Assembly: GCA_028293645.1 (NCBI GenBank)
Contig: JAQGOK010000099.1
Span: 1 to 42,531 of the forward strand
DNA length: 42,531 nt
Source: Chthoniobacter sp.
GTDB lineage: Bacteria > Verrucomicrobiota > Verrucomicrobiia > Chthoniobacterales > Chthoniobacteraceae
Reading direction: 5' to 3'
The first letter of the stretch is position 1; each line of letters opens with the position of its first letter. A model generated the notes under the pieces. That model worked only from the letters and a program-made list of their open reading frames with translations. It was not told the origin of the DNA and made no database searches. A program made the translations under genes and the position numbers. Shown piece after piece: positions 15,175 through 24,218 of this stretch.

Positions 15175-16206
15175 GTGTCGCCGCGCGCCCGACTTGCCCC
15201 ACGCCTTCTTGTCGTCGCCCTCATCGCTCTCGCGGTGCTCCTTTGGCGAAGCCGTCGCAACGATGCGCTGGTCGTGTATTGCGCGCATGACGCGATTTAT
15301 TCCGAAGCGATCCTGAAGGAATTCGAGCGGCGCAGCGGCCTGCCCGTGGCGATCCGGTTTGATACGGAAGCCACGAAGTCGCTCGGCCTCACCGAGCTGA
15401 TCCAGCGCGAGAAGGACACGCCGCGCTGCGATGTATTTTGGAGCAACGAGCTGCTCGGGATGGCGGATCTGCAGGACCGCGGATTGCTGGAGCCGTATCA
15501 AGGCAGCGGTTTTGCCCGCATCCCGGCAGCCTACAAAGATCCACTCGGTCATTGGGCCGGATTCGCTGCGCGCTTTCGCGTCTTCATCTTCAATACCGAG
15601 CATCTGGGGCCCGCCACGACCGCCGACGAGATCGCACGGCAGTTGCAGGCGCCGGACCTTTCCCGCATGGCAATCGCGAAACCGCTTTTCGGCACCACGC
15701 TGACCCATTACGCCGCGCTTTGGCAGCAAAGGGGAGCGGAGGCGACGCAGGCATGGCATCGCGATTGGCGCCGGCGCGGCATCCGCGAAGTGGGTGGAAA
15801 TGCCGCGGTCAAAGATCTGGTCGCGAGCGGTGCGTGTGTGCTCGGGCTCACCGACACCGACGATTTTTTCGCCGCGAAAGACGCGGGGCGGCCCGTCGCC
15901 GCGCTGCCGGTGCAACTCGCCGACGGCGCGACCATTTGCATTCCGAACACCGTCGGGATCATCCGCGGCGCACGGCATCCCGCCGCCGCGCGGCAACTCG
16001 TCGATTACCTGCTCTCCGCCGACACGGAGTTGGCACTCGCACGTTCCGCATCCCGCCAGGTGCCGCTCGGTCCCGTGGAGGCAGATAAACTGCCGGCCGA
16101 AGTGCGCGCGATGCTTCCGTGGGTCGCCGAAGGAGTTCCACTCAGCGGCCTCAGCGCAGCGCGGGCGGAGTGTCTCGCCTGGTTGCGAGCAGAGCTGGCG
16201 CGATGA
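15175..16206 (+). CDS. ABC transporter substrate-binding protein, iron(III) type
   Basis: A 343-residue extracytoplasmic binding protein starting at GTG 15175. A hydrophobic N-terminal anchor or signal (LLVVALIALAVLLW, about 11-24) is followed by the family strand A-L-V-V-Y-C-A-H-D and R-C-D-V-F-W-S-N-E near residue 84. Later blocks include A-I-A-K-P-L-F-G-T-T and the pair N-T-V-G-I-I-R-G-A-R-H-P and A-R-Q-L-V-D-Y-L-L-S. These match the FbpA/FutA-type group 1 iron or thiamine binding proteins. Ligand identity is inferred. Its stop overlaps the permease ATG (ATGA, 16203-16206). Confidence 0.85.
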   Translation: MSPRARLAPRLLVVALIALAVLLWRSRRNDALVVYCAHDAIYSEAILKEFERRSGLPVAIRFDTEATKSLGLTELIQREKDTPRCDVFWSNELLGMADLQDRGLLEPYQGSGFARIPAAYKDPLGHWAGFAARFRVFIFNTEHLGPATTADEIARQLQAPDLSRMAIAKPLFGTTLTHYAALWQQRGAEATQAWHRDWRRRGIREVGGNAAVKDLVASGACVLGLTDTDDFFAAKDAGRPVAALPVQLADGATICIPNTVGIIRGARHPAAARQLVDYLLSADTELALARSASRQVPLGPVEADKLPAEVRAMLPWVAEGVPLSGLSAARAECLAWLRAELAR

Positions 16207-17546
16207 CTTTCCTCGAGCAAGTCGTCGGTACGTTCGCCGCGTCGCTGCTCGTCGCGGCTGCCACCGTGGCGCTCGCGAGGCCACTGGGTCGCAAGATGAA
16301 TGGTCTCAATCCAACGCGACGCCAGCTTTGGGGCGCGGTCCTGTTGCTGCCCTTTTTCACCCCAGCTCTGCTGCTGGGATATGTGTTCGCCCGTTCGCCG
16401 TGGGCCGGCGCGTTCCGTCCGGGAGCGCTTCACGCGTTCTATCTCTTCATGCTCGTGCTGAAGCTCACCCCCGTCGCCGTGCTCACCTTGCAGCTTTTGC
16501 CCGCAGGTCTGTCTCCTGAAGCTGCGCATTCCGCACGGCTCCACGGGCCGCGCAGTTTCATCCGCCGAGTCTGCTTTCGGATCGCCGCGGCAGGCACTGC
16601 TCCGTGGCTCGTCGGCGTCCTCGTGTTCTTGATCGCTTTTACCGAGTTCGAACTCGCGTCGCTCTGGAACGTGCCCGCCTGGACCGTGGCGCTCTTCGAT
16701 GCCCATGCAGGCGGCCTCGCGCTTTCCGCATCGCTGCGGCTCGTGGCGTGGCCGGCCGCAGTCTCGGGGGCGCTTCTGATCGTTCTGTTTGGAAGCGTCT
16801 CGCGCATCGAACCCGCCGCACCAGCGCCGGCAAATGGCCCGTGGGTTTCGGGCTCGTGGTTCGCTTACCTTGTCGCTGCCGCGGTGCTCAGTTCATTGCT
16901 GCCGATCGGAATCGTTGCGAGCCAGGCGATCACCGGCTGGGCTTCGTTGTTGCAGACCTTCGCTCTCGGCGAGGATCTCGCCGCCAGTGTCCTCTTTGCG
17001 TGTGCATCGAGTGCGGCGGCTTTCTTTTTTGCGAAAAACTGTCGCCGCGCTGGAGCGGCACTTGCGTGGAGCCTGCCCGGGCTCTGCGCTGCGCTCGTTC
17101 TATCCCTGCTGCTGCTGGCGGTGTTTCAGCTCCCTGTCTTGCGCCTCGTTTACGATACGCCGCTGCCCCTGCTGATCGCCCTCACTTTACTCCTCCTCCC
17201 CGCCGCATTCCTCAGCCAGCGCTTGCTCGCGGCAGGCGAAACGAGCGAAGCACTTTTTGCGGCTCGGCTCACCGGCCATGCAGGGCTGCTCTGGCATCTG
17301 CGCGACCGCCGACGATTCGTCGTCTGGTCGCTTTTATTCTGCCTCGCTTACTTCGAATTCACCGCGTCTTCGATCCTCGCGCCGGTTGGTTTCACGCCGG
17401 TCTTTGTGCGGCTGCACAATCTCATGCATTACGGCCAGACTGCAGTGCTCTCCGCGATGCTGCTTGCGGCGTTGCTCGTGCCCGTCGCGGTTCTGCTGTT
17501 GACCGGTGCGGGCGCGCGCCTCTATGCAGAGCGCGATGGCCGATGA
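16203..17546 (+). CDS. ABC transporter permease, two-halved iron-type
   Basis: A 447-residue polytopic membrane protein starting at ATG 16203. About twelve hydrophobic segments fall into two halves, each with an EAA-like coupling loop: S-P-E-A-A-H-S-A-R-L-H-G (about 102-113) and T-S-E-A-L-F-A-A-R-L-T-G in the second half. This is the layout of FbpB/SfuB-type permeases, though the protein is shorter than most (over 500 residues). It overlaps the binding-protein gene by 4 bases and the ATPase gene by 11 bases, so the three are translated together. Confidence 0.82.
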   Translation: MTFLEQVVGTFAASLLVAAATVALARPLGRKMNGLNPTRRQLWGAVLLLPFFTPALLLGYVFARSPWAGAFRPGALHAFYLFMLVLKLTPVAVLTLQLLPAGLSPEAAHSARLHGPRSFIRRVCFRIAAAGTAPWLVGVLVFLIAFTEFELASLWNVPAWTVALFDAHAGGLALSASLRLVAWPAAVSGALLIVLFGSVSRIEPAAPAPANGPWVSGSWFAYLVAAAVLSSLLPIGIVASQAITGWASLLQTFALGEDLAASVLFACASSAAAFFFAKNCRRAGAALAWSLPGLCAALVLSLLLLAVFQLPVLRLVYDTPLPLLIALTLLLLPAAFLSQRLLAAGETSEALFAARLTGHAGLLWHLRDRRRFVVWSLLFCLAYFEFTASSILAPVGFTPVFVRLHNLMHYGQTAVLSAMLLAALLVPVAVLLLTGAGARLYAERDGR

Positions 17547-19350
17547 TCCCCTCTGGAGCTTGCGCGGGGTGTCGCTTGGCCGTGGAAGATTGCGCAACGT
17601 CTCCTTGGAAATACCGCGCGGCGTCACGGCCGTGATCGGCTGGTCGGGAGCAGGCAAAACATCGCTCCTCAACCTACTCGCCGGCTTCGAACAGCCGAGC
17701 GCCGGAATGCTGCGGACGAGCGCGGACGCAGGTGCGCTCGCGTGGGTTCCGCAAAGCGGCGGGCTCTGGCCGCATTGCACGGCACGCGCGCATCTGGAGA
17801 TCGCAGGCCGCGGCTCTGAGGGAATTGGAGGACTCCTCCATGCGTTCGATCTCGACGTGAAAGCGAGTGCTCGTCCCGCGGAGCTTTCGCTTGGTGAACA
17901 GTCGCGCCTTGCGGTCGCGCGCGCGCTCGCCGCGAAGGCTTCCGTGCTCATCATGGACGAGCCGCTGGTGCATGTGGATCCGGCGCGCGTCGGGAAATAC
18001 TGGAGCGTCATCGAAGAGCACCTGGCCGCGACCGGCGCTTCGCTCATCTTCTCCACGCATGTGCCGGAAGTGGTGCTCGGCCGCGCCCAACACGTGATCT
18101 GCCTCCGCGCCGGCGAGGTGCTGCACGAGGGCGCTGCGAACGACCTTTACGAACGACCCGCGACGCCCGAATTGATGAACTTTCTCGGCGCAGGAAACTG
18201 GCTCACGCCTGACGAGATGCGCCTCTGGCTGAACGTTATCGTCGAGGAAGCGGTTTGCATTCGTCCCGAACAACTCGCGATCGAACCCGGCGCCGACGGA
18301 CCGTTCGCCGTGGAAGCCGCGCGCTTTTGCGGATCCATCGCGGAAGCGAAGCTGCACTCTGGGGCCACCGGGATTGCGCGCACCTTTTTCCACCGTCCGC
18401 CTGCTGCCCGCCTCACTCCCGGCGTGCCCGTCTGGCTGCGATTGCTGCTGATCTTTTGCCTCGCGTGCGGTCTCGGCACCGCTTGTCAGCGCAGTCCGAA
18501 CGCCGCTCCGATCATCGATGTCCGCGCCTGGGAGTCATGGATCCTGCCGCCGGACGGCGCCACGCTGCCGACGCCGCGCAGTGTCGCCGCTGGACCGAAC
18601 GATGAGATCGCCGTGCTCGATACCGCGGGGCGTGTGCTGCTTTACACGAGTGACGGCACGTTCCTGCGGCAGTGGAAAATGCTCGATGTGAGTGTCGGCA
18701 AACCCGAAGGGATCGTGATCTTGAAGGACGGCCGCATCGTGGTCTGCGACACGCATTATCACCGCATCGTCTTTTTCGATCAGGAAGGGCGCATGTTGCA
18801 GACCTTCGGGCGTTTGGGAAAAGGGCCGGGCGAGTTCATCTATCCCGTCGGGGTCACCAAAGACGCAGCGGAGAACCTCTACGTTTGCGAATACGGCGGA
18901 CACGATCGCGTGCAGAAGTTCACCCGAGAAGGGGCGTTTCTGCTCGAGTTCGGGAGCTTCGGCACCGCTTCCGGACAGTTCCAGAGACCGTCCGGACTGG
19001 CCTGGCACGAAGGTCGCATCTTCGTCACGGACGCGGTAAACAGTCGCGTGTTGATCTTCAGCGACGCCGGCCCGTTTCTCGGGCTGTTGGGCGAACCGGG
19101 CGCGCCGCCGCTCGTCTTCAATCTGCCCTACGACATCGCGCTCGGCCGGGATGGCTACCTTTACGTGATCGAATACGGAGCGGGCCGGCTCGCCCGGGTG
19201 AGCCTCGACGGACGTTTGGTTGGGCAATACGGACGCACCGGCAGCGGCGAAGGCGAATTCGCGACGCCTTGGGGATTGACGATCGATTCGCGCCTTCGCG
19301 TACGCATCGCTGACACGAAGAACCGCCGTGTCGTAACCTTGCACCTGTGA
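17536..19350 (+). CDS. ABC ATPase fused to a membrane-anchored NHL propeller
   Basis: A 604-residue fusion. Residues 5-220 are an ABC ATPase: Walker A G35-W-S-G-A-G-K-T42, Q-loop at V-P-Q-S (71-74), signature L-S-L-G-E-Q (117-122), Walker B V-L-I-M-D-E (137-142) and H-loop S-T-H (173-175). A TOBE-like segment runs to P-G-V-P-V-W-L-R (about 302). A hydrophobic stretch (about 303-313) and a T-A-C-Q follow, resembling a signal anchor or lipoprotein signal. Residues about 340-600 hold roughly six NHL-type beta-propeller blades with G-x-F-x-x-P-x-G spacing. No stop separates the parts. The ATPase would be cytoplasmic and the propeller external. Starts at 17524 or 17536 are both possible. Confidence 0.85.
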   Translation: MADDPLWSLRGVSLGRGRLRNVSLEIPRGVTAVIGWSGAGKTSLLNLLAGFEQPSAGMLRTSADAGALAWVPQSGGLWPHCTARAHLEIAGRGSEGIGGLLHAFDLDVKASARPAELSLGEQSRLAVARALAAKASVLIMDEPLVHVDPARVGKYWSVIEEHLAATGASLIFSTHVPEVVLGRAQHVICLRAGEVLHEGAANDLYERPATPELMNFLGAGNWLTPDEMRLWLNVIVEEAVCIRPEQLAIEPGADGPFAVEAARFCGSIAEAKLHSGATGIARTFFHRPPAARLTPGVPVWLRLLLIFCLACGLGTACQRSPNAAPIIDVRAWESWILPPDGATLPTPRSVAAGPNDEIAVLDTAGRVLLYTSDGTFLRQWKMLDVSVGKPEGIVILKDGRIVVCDTHYHRIVFFDQEGRMLQTFGRLGKGPGEFIYPVGVTKDAAENLYVCEYGGHDRVQKFTREGAFLLEFGSFGTASGQFQRPSGLAWHEGRIFVTDAVNSRVLIFSDAGPFLGLLGEPGAPPLVFNLPYDIALGRDGYLYVIEYGAGRLARVSLDGRLVGQYGRTGSGEGEFATPWGLTIDSRLRVRIADTKNRRVVTLHL

Positions 19351-22340
19351 CGTTGCCCCGCCCGATTCGCGTTATTTTCCCCGTCGCGCGCAAGCCGGTG
19401 ACGCTCCGATCGCTCGTGCCGCTGCTCGGCTTCCTCGTGCTGTTCGCGGCGGTCTGCATCGCGGTGGAGTGGCGCGGGCTCCTGCGGTTTTCCTATCGGC
19501 CGGCGTTCTGGTTCCTGCTCGCCACGCCCTGGATCTGGTGGCTGCACCATGCGGGCAGCAGCGGCCTGAGCAAAGGGCGCGCACTCTCGGCCTTGCTCAT
19601 CCGACTGGCGCTCGTCGGCGCGTTTGTCACGCTGCTGGCCGAGCCGCGCGCGGTGCGGCGGAGCGATGTGCTTTCGGTGGTTTACGCGCTCGATGTGTCG
19701 GATTCGATGGGCGAGAAAGTCAGCGATCAGGCGCTCTCGTGGGTCATGCAGACCGTTGCGCAAAAACCTGCGAAGGACGAAGCCGGGCTCGTCGTCTTCG
19801 GTCGCGAAGCCGCAGTCGAGTTGCCGCCGCGGACGACGTTCCCGTTCGAAGCCGTGAACTCTCGCGTCGGTCGCGACGGTTCGGATCTGGCCAAGTCGCT
19901 CGGGCTCGCCGCAGCGATGCTGCCGGAACAAAACCAGGGTCGCATCGTGCTCGTCTCGGATGGGAATGAAACCGAAGGCAACGTCACCGCGCAGCTCGAT
20001 GAACTCAAGGCGCGCGGGATCGCGGTCGATGTCCTGCCGGTCGGCTTTAGCTACGAAAAGGAAGTCTGGCTCGAGCGGCTCGATCTTCCGCGTGTGGTGA
20101 AAGCCGGTGAGACCTACGAAGCGAGCGTGCTCCTGAACTCACTTCAGAAAGGCGCGGGCAAATTGATCCTGCAGGAGAACGGCAAGGTGATCTTCGAAAA
20201 ACAGGTGGAGTTCGAGCCGGGCAAGACGCGCTTTGCGATGCCGCTCTACATGCGCGAGCCCGGCTTCTACGAATACGCCGCATCGATTGAAATGGCGAAG
20301 GGCGAGGACGGCTGGACCGAGAACAACCTCGCAATCGGCGACCTTTTCCTCCGCGGCGAGGGCAAGGTCCTCGTCGTTACGGACCCGCGCGCAGACGCCC
20401 GCGATTGGCAGCAACTCGTCGAAGCGCTCAAGAACTCCGAACGCTCCGTGCAGGTGCGGATGGCTTACGAATTCCCGCGCGATGCGCTGTCGCTCCAGCC
20501 GTATGACCTGATCATCTTTCCAAACGCGCCGGCCGACTCATTCGATCCCGTGCAGCTCCAGGCTTTGCGCGACGCCGTTTACAACAACGGCACCGGCTTC
20601 CTGATGCTCGGCGGTCCGCAAAGTTATGGTCCCGGCGGATTCCATCGCACGCCGGTCGAGGAAGCGCTGCCGGTGACGATGGATGTGCACCAGAAAAAGG
20701 TGCTCCCGAAAGGCGCGCTCGCGATCATCCTGCACACCTGCGAATTCGCCGAAGGCAACACCTGGGCAAAACGGATGGCGAAGGAGGCGATGCGCGTGCT
20801 CGGCGCACAGGACGAAGTCGGACTGATCGCTTTCACATGGGGCAAGGGCAGTGGCGGCAACAATGGCTACAACTGGATCTTCGAGCTCACGCCCGCCGGC
20901 CAGTACGCGAAGCTCGCGCCGTTGATCAACAATGCCGAGCCCGGCGACATGCCCGACTTCAACACGCCCATGCAAATGGGTCTGAAAGGTCTTCAGAATA
21001 GCGACGCCGCGCTGAAGCACATGATCGTGATCAGCGATGGCGATCCCTCACCGCCGACGCCTCAGCTGATCCAGTCGTTCGTCGATGCGAAAATCAGCGT
21101 GTCGATGATTGCGATCAATCCGCACGGCGGCCAGGACGCGAGCATCATGCAGTCGATTTCACAGACCACGGGCGGGCGTTATTATTTCCCGCAAGATCCG
21201 TCGCAGTTGCCGAGCATCTTCATCAAGGAAGCGAAGACGTTGAAGCGCTCGATGCTGCAAAACAAAGTCTTCACGCCCGAAGTGCAGATGCCGTCGCCTG
21301 TGCTGAAGGGCATCGACGCCATGCCGCCGTTGCGCGGTTATGTGCTGACGACGATCAAGCCGCGCGCCTCGACGATCCTGCGCACGCCAGCAACCAAGGA
21401 AGAACCGGACCAACTCGATCCGTTGCTCGCGACGTGGCGTTTCGGTCTCGGCGTAACTGCTGCCTGGACGAGCGACTTCGGCCCGAGTTGGGCCAAGGAC
21501 TGGCTCGATTGGGGACAATACCGCGCGTTCATCAAACAGCTCGCGATCGAGATCTCACGCGTGGAAGCGAAGACCGATCTGCGACTGAACGCCTTCGCCG
21601 CGGACAGCAACGGCATCATCTCGGTGGAGGATTTTGCGAAGGACGAAGCCTTTCTCGAAGTGGAGGCGCGCGTCACTGGGCCACGCGGCGAGACGGTGAA
21701 TGTGCCGCTCAAACAGATCGGGTCGCGCCGATATCAGGGTCAGTTTCCGCTCTGGGGAAAAGGACGCTACCAGGTCATTGCGGCGGCCGCCGGTCGGCCC
21801 GGCGCGGTCGAAGCGGAGCGCGCGATCGGCGGTTTCGCCGTGCCGTATTCGCCCGAGTATCTGAAGTTTCGGAGCGACCCGATCGTGCTGAAACAGATTG
21901 CCGAACGCACCGGCGGGCGGGTGCTCGACGGCAGCATGCTCGACCTCTTTCACCCCGCCCGGCAAAGCCGCGAAAGCTCGTTGCCGGTGATCGATTGGTT
22001 CCTGCTGGTCATCGCCTGCCTGGTGCCGATCGATGTCGCGGTGCGCCGCGTGCAGCTTGATTGGACGGTCATCCGCGGCTGGTTCACGCGCCGCGTCGCG
22101 GACTCGTCTGGCGAAACAATGGGTGCCTTGCTGCAGCGCAAAAAGCAGGTCACGACGAACCTCAGACCAAGCGAAACAACGCGCCCATCTGTCGCCTTCA
22201 AACCCGCGCCATCTGCGCCGCGGCGGCCCATTCCGCCGCCGGCCGCGAAGCCAGCCGTGCCGGAAAATCCGGACGGTGCGCAGTCAACGACTGAGCGACT
22301 TCTGGCGCGCAAACGTCGGCGCGAAGAGGATCAGAGTTAG
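19347..22340 (+). CDS. Large VWA-domain membrane protein with glutamine-amidotransferase-like region
   Basis: A 997-residue protein starting at GTG 19347, overlapping the ABC-NHL stop (GTGA). N-terminal membrane segments lie at about 22-42, 52-67 and 82-98. VWA domain 1 (about 109-270) keeps the metal site D116-V-S118-D-S120. A glutamine-amidotransferase-like region (about 385-450) has F-L-M-L-G-G-P-Q-S-Y-G-P-G-G. A second VWA-like region (about 450-640) lacks the DxSxS motif. A membrane segment is at about 878-898, and the tail is Pro/Arg-rich and probably cytoplasmic. Similar proteins occur in BatA/MoxR-type clusters of Planctomycetota and Verrucomicrobiota; their role is not settled. Confidence 0.85.
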   Translation: MTLPRPIRVIFPVARKPVTLRSLVPLLGFLVLFAAVCIAVEWRGLLRFSYRPAFWFLLATPWIWWLHHAGSSGLSKGRALSALLIRLALVGAFVTLLAEPRAVRRSDVLSVVYALDVSDSMGEKVSDQALSWVMQTVAQKPAKDEAGLVVFGREAAVELPPRTTFPFEAVNSRVGRDGSDLAKSLGLAAAMLPEQNQGRIVLVSDGNETEGNVTAQLDELKARGIAVDVLPVGFSYEKEVWLERLDLPRVVKAGETYEASVLLNSLQKGAGKLILQENGKVIFEKQVEFEPGKTRFAMPLYMREPGFYEYAASIEMAKGEDGWTENNLAIGDLFLRGEGKVLVVTDPRADARDWQQLVEALKNSERSVQVRMAYEFPRDALSLQPYDLIIFPNAPADSFDPVQLQALRDAVYNNGTGFLMLGGPQSYGPGGFHRTPVEEALPVTMDVHQKKVLPKGALAIILHTCEFAEGNTWAKRMAKEAMRVLGAQDEVGLIAFTWGKGSGGNNGYNWIFELTPAGQYAKLAPLINNAEPGDMPDFNTPMQMGLKGLQNSDAALKHMIVISDGDPSPPTPQLIQSFVDAKISVSMIAINPHGGQDASIMQSISQTTGGRYYFPQDPSQLPSIFIKEAKTLKRSMLQNKVFTPEVQMPSPVLKGIDAMPPLRGYVLTTIKPRASTILRTPATKEEPDQLDPLLATWRFGLGVTAAWTSDFGPSWAKDWLDWGQYRAFIKQLAIEISRVEAKTDLRLNAFAADSNGIISVEDFAKDEAFLEVEARVTGPRGETVNVPLKQIGSRRYQGQFPLWGKGRYQVIAAAAGRPGAVEAERAIGGFAVPYSPEYLKFRSDPIVLKQIAERTGGRVLDGSMLDLFHPARQSRESSLPVIDWFLLVIACLVPIDVAVRRVQLDWTVIRGWFTRRVADSSGETMGALLQRKKQVTTNLRPSETTRPSVAFKPAPSAPRRPIPPPAAKPAVPENPDGAQSTTERLLARKRRREEDQS

Positions 22341-22348
22341 GCTCCTGT

Positions 22349-24034
22349 TTACCAGGCCGCGGCACCGGTGTTCTGCCGCGGTTCGCTCACGCCGATGAAG
22401 CCAGTTCCTTCGCGGCCGACCGCGTTACTCACCCCGATCTTGCCGTTGATCTTGAGCCGGTGACCAAGCTGCGTCAGGTGACCTTGCGCCGCTTCGGACC
22501 ATGCTGTTTCAATGCGCAACTCGTCCGGACGCCATTGATGATGCACGCGCGGAGCGGCGAGCGCCGAGTCCAGCGGGAGCTCGAGATCGAGCACCCCCAC
22601 GAGGTTCCCCACAGTTTGCGTGATGATGGTCGGCCCACCCGCCGCGCCGAGCGCCAGGATCGGCTGACCGTCGCGGAGCACCAGGGTCGGGGTCATGCTG
22701 GAGAGCGGCCGCTTGCGCGGCTCCACCGCGTTCGCTTCGGCTCCGATCAATCCAAAGTAGTTCGGCACGCCTGGTTGGATGGCGAAGTCATCCATCTCGT
22801 TGTTCAGCACGATGCCCGTGCCCGGCACGACGAACCCGGAGCCGAAGGTGGTGTTGATCGTCGCCGTGCAAGCCACCCACCAGCCTTCCGCATCGGCGAC
22901 CGAAAAGTGAGTGGTGTGTTTCTTTTCGAAAACATCGATCCCGGCCACCGGCGGCTGGCCCGCGCGATCAACTCCCAGCAGCCGGTCGGGCGCGATCTTC
23001 GCACTGAGTTCCCCGAGATAATCTGCGTCGAGCAGCCCGCGCGGGACCCTGGCGAAATCCGGATCACCCAGCCAGTGCGCGCGATCGGCAAAGGCGATCT
23101 TCATTGCTTCGCCGAGCAGATGCGCACGCTCGCCTTCGCTCGCTTTCGCGAGATCGAAACGTTCGACCAGACGCAGGATCTGCAGCACGTGAATGCCGCC
23201 ACTGCTCGGTGGTGGAAAGGACACGATCTCCACGCCGCGATAGCTGCCCCGCAGAGGCTCGCGCGAAATCACTTCGTATCCCGCGAGATCACTCGCGACC
23301 ACGCGGCCACCAGCCTCGCGCATCGCCGCGTCGAGCTTCTCTGCGAACGCTCCGCGGTAAAACCAGTCGGTTCCTTGGTCCGCGATGGACCGATAACTGG
23401 CCGCGAGATGAATCTGCGGGAACAGGTCGCCGGCTTTCCAACGGGCTTCGATCGTTCCGCCATGGATCGCCGCCGCCCCCGCCATTTCGGGGAAGGTTTC
23501 CTGATGGGCGTTCAACAGCTCCGCGAAGTCGCCGTGAATTGCGAAGCCGTTCTCCGCTGCTTCAATCGCCGGAGCGATCAGTTCGCGCAGCGGCTTGCGT
23601 CCATGCGTCTTCGCCGCCAGCGCGTAGCCAGCCAGCGCCCCCGGCGTTGCCACCGCCAGCGCACCGCGCTGGCTGAGCAGCGGATCGAGTTTTCCATCGC
23701 GCAGGAACATGTCGCGGGTCGCCGCGGCCGGTGCGGTCTCCCGCGCATCGAGCGCAAAGATCGCTCCATCCGGACGCCGGATGAGCAGGAAACAACCGCC
23801 GCCGATTCCCGAATGATGCGGAGCCACCACGCCGAGCATCAACCCCACGGCGACCGCTGCATCCACTGCATTGCCGCCACTTTTCAAAACGTCGATGCCG
23901 ACCTTCGAAGCCAGTGGATGCTCCGTCGCCGCCGCTCCCTGTTCGCCGCGCGCGACCTTCTCCGCGAACACCGGCGACGTGAGCAAGGCGAAGCCGGCCA
24001 GCGTGGCAACGATCGAAAAGCGGCGCATGATCAT
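22349..24034 (-). CDS. ggt: Gamma-glutamyltransferase
   Basis: A 561-residue N-terminal-nucleophile hydrolase with a signal peptide (cleaved near A24). It transfers or hydrolyses gamma-glutamyl groups, for example from glutathione, in the periplasm. The autoprocessing site is visible: T374 in the T-T-H-F-S-V-A-D motif starts the small subunit. Other conserved blocks are G-G-N-A-V-D-A-A-V-A (about 53-62), R98-E-T-A-P, P-L-S-S-M-T-P-T and G-A-A-G-G-P. Length fits the family. Starts at M1 or M3 are equally possible. It is convergent with the VWA gene and follows the PVC dehydrogenase gene after 184 bases. Confidence 0.94.
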   Translation of the reverse strand: MIMRRFSIVATLAGFALLTSPVFAEKVARGEQGAAATEHPLASKVGIDVLKSGGNAVDAAVAVGLMLGVVAPHHSGIGGGCFLLIRRPDGAIFALDARETAPAAATRDMFLRDGKLDPLLSQRGALAVATPGALAGYALAAKTHGRKPLRELIAPAIEAAENGFAIHGDFAELLNAHQETFPEMAGAAAIHGGTIEARWKAGDLFPQIHLAASYRSIADQGTDWFYRGAFAEKLDAAMREAGGRVVASDLAGYEVISREPLRGSYRGVEIVSFPPPSSGGIHVLQILRLVERFDLAKASEGERAHLLGEAMKIAFADRAHWLGDPDFARVPRGLLDADYLGELSAKIAPDRLLGVDRAGQPPVAGIDVFEKKHTTHFSVADAEGWWVACTATINTTFGSGFVVPGTGIVLNNEMDDFAIQPGVPNYFGLIGAEANAVEPRKRPLSSMTPTLVLRDGQPILALGAAGGPTIITQTVGNLVGVLDLELPLDSALAAPRVHHQWRPDELRIETAWSEAAQGHLTQLGHRLKINGKIGVSNAVGREGTGFIGVSEPRQNTGAAAW

Positions 24035-24218
24035 CAGTGATGATTCAGCGGGAGCTGCTCGCCGCGAAGCGCGAAAACGCCCGGGTAGCGACGCGCCTCG
24101 CGTGTGGTTTTCCGCGCCGCCGAAAACCGGGACAGCGGCTCACGCGGCACACGGCGACTCACCCCGCCGCGCGGCGAGGGCGCCGGGCACAGCACGCGAG
24201 GGCGCGTGCGCTGCCCAT

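Noticed and set aside
22460-24040. 526-codon plus-strand frame opposite gamma-glutamyltransferase
   Set aside because: The minus strand encodes a full enzyme with the T-T-H-F-S-V nucleophile motif; the opposite frame is Arg/His-rich shadow sequence.
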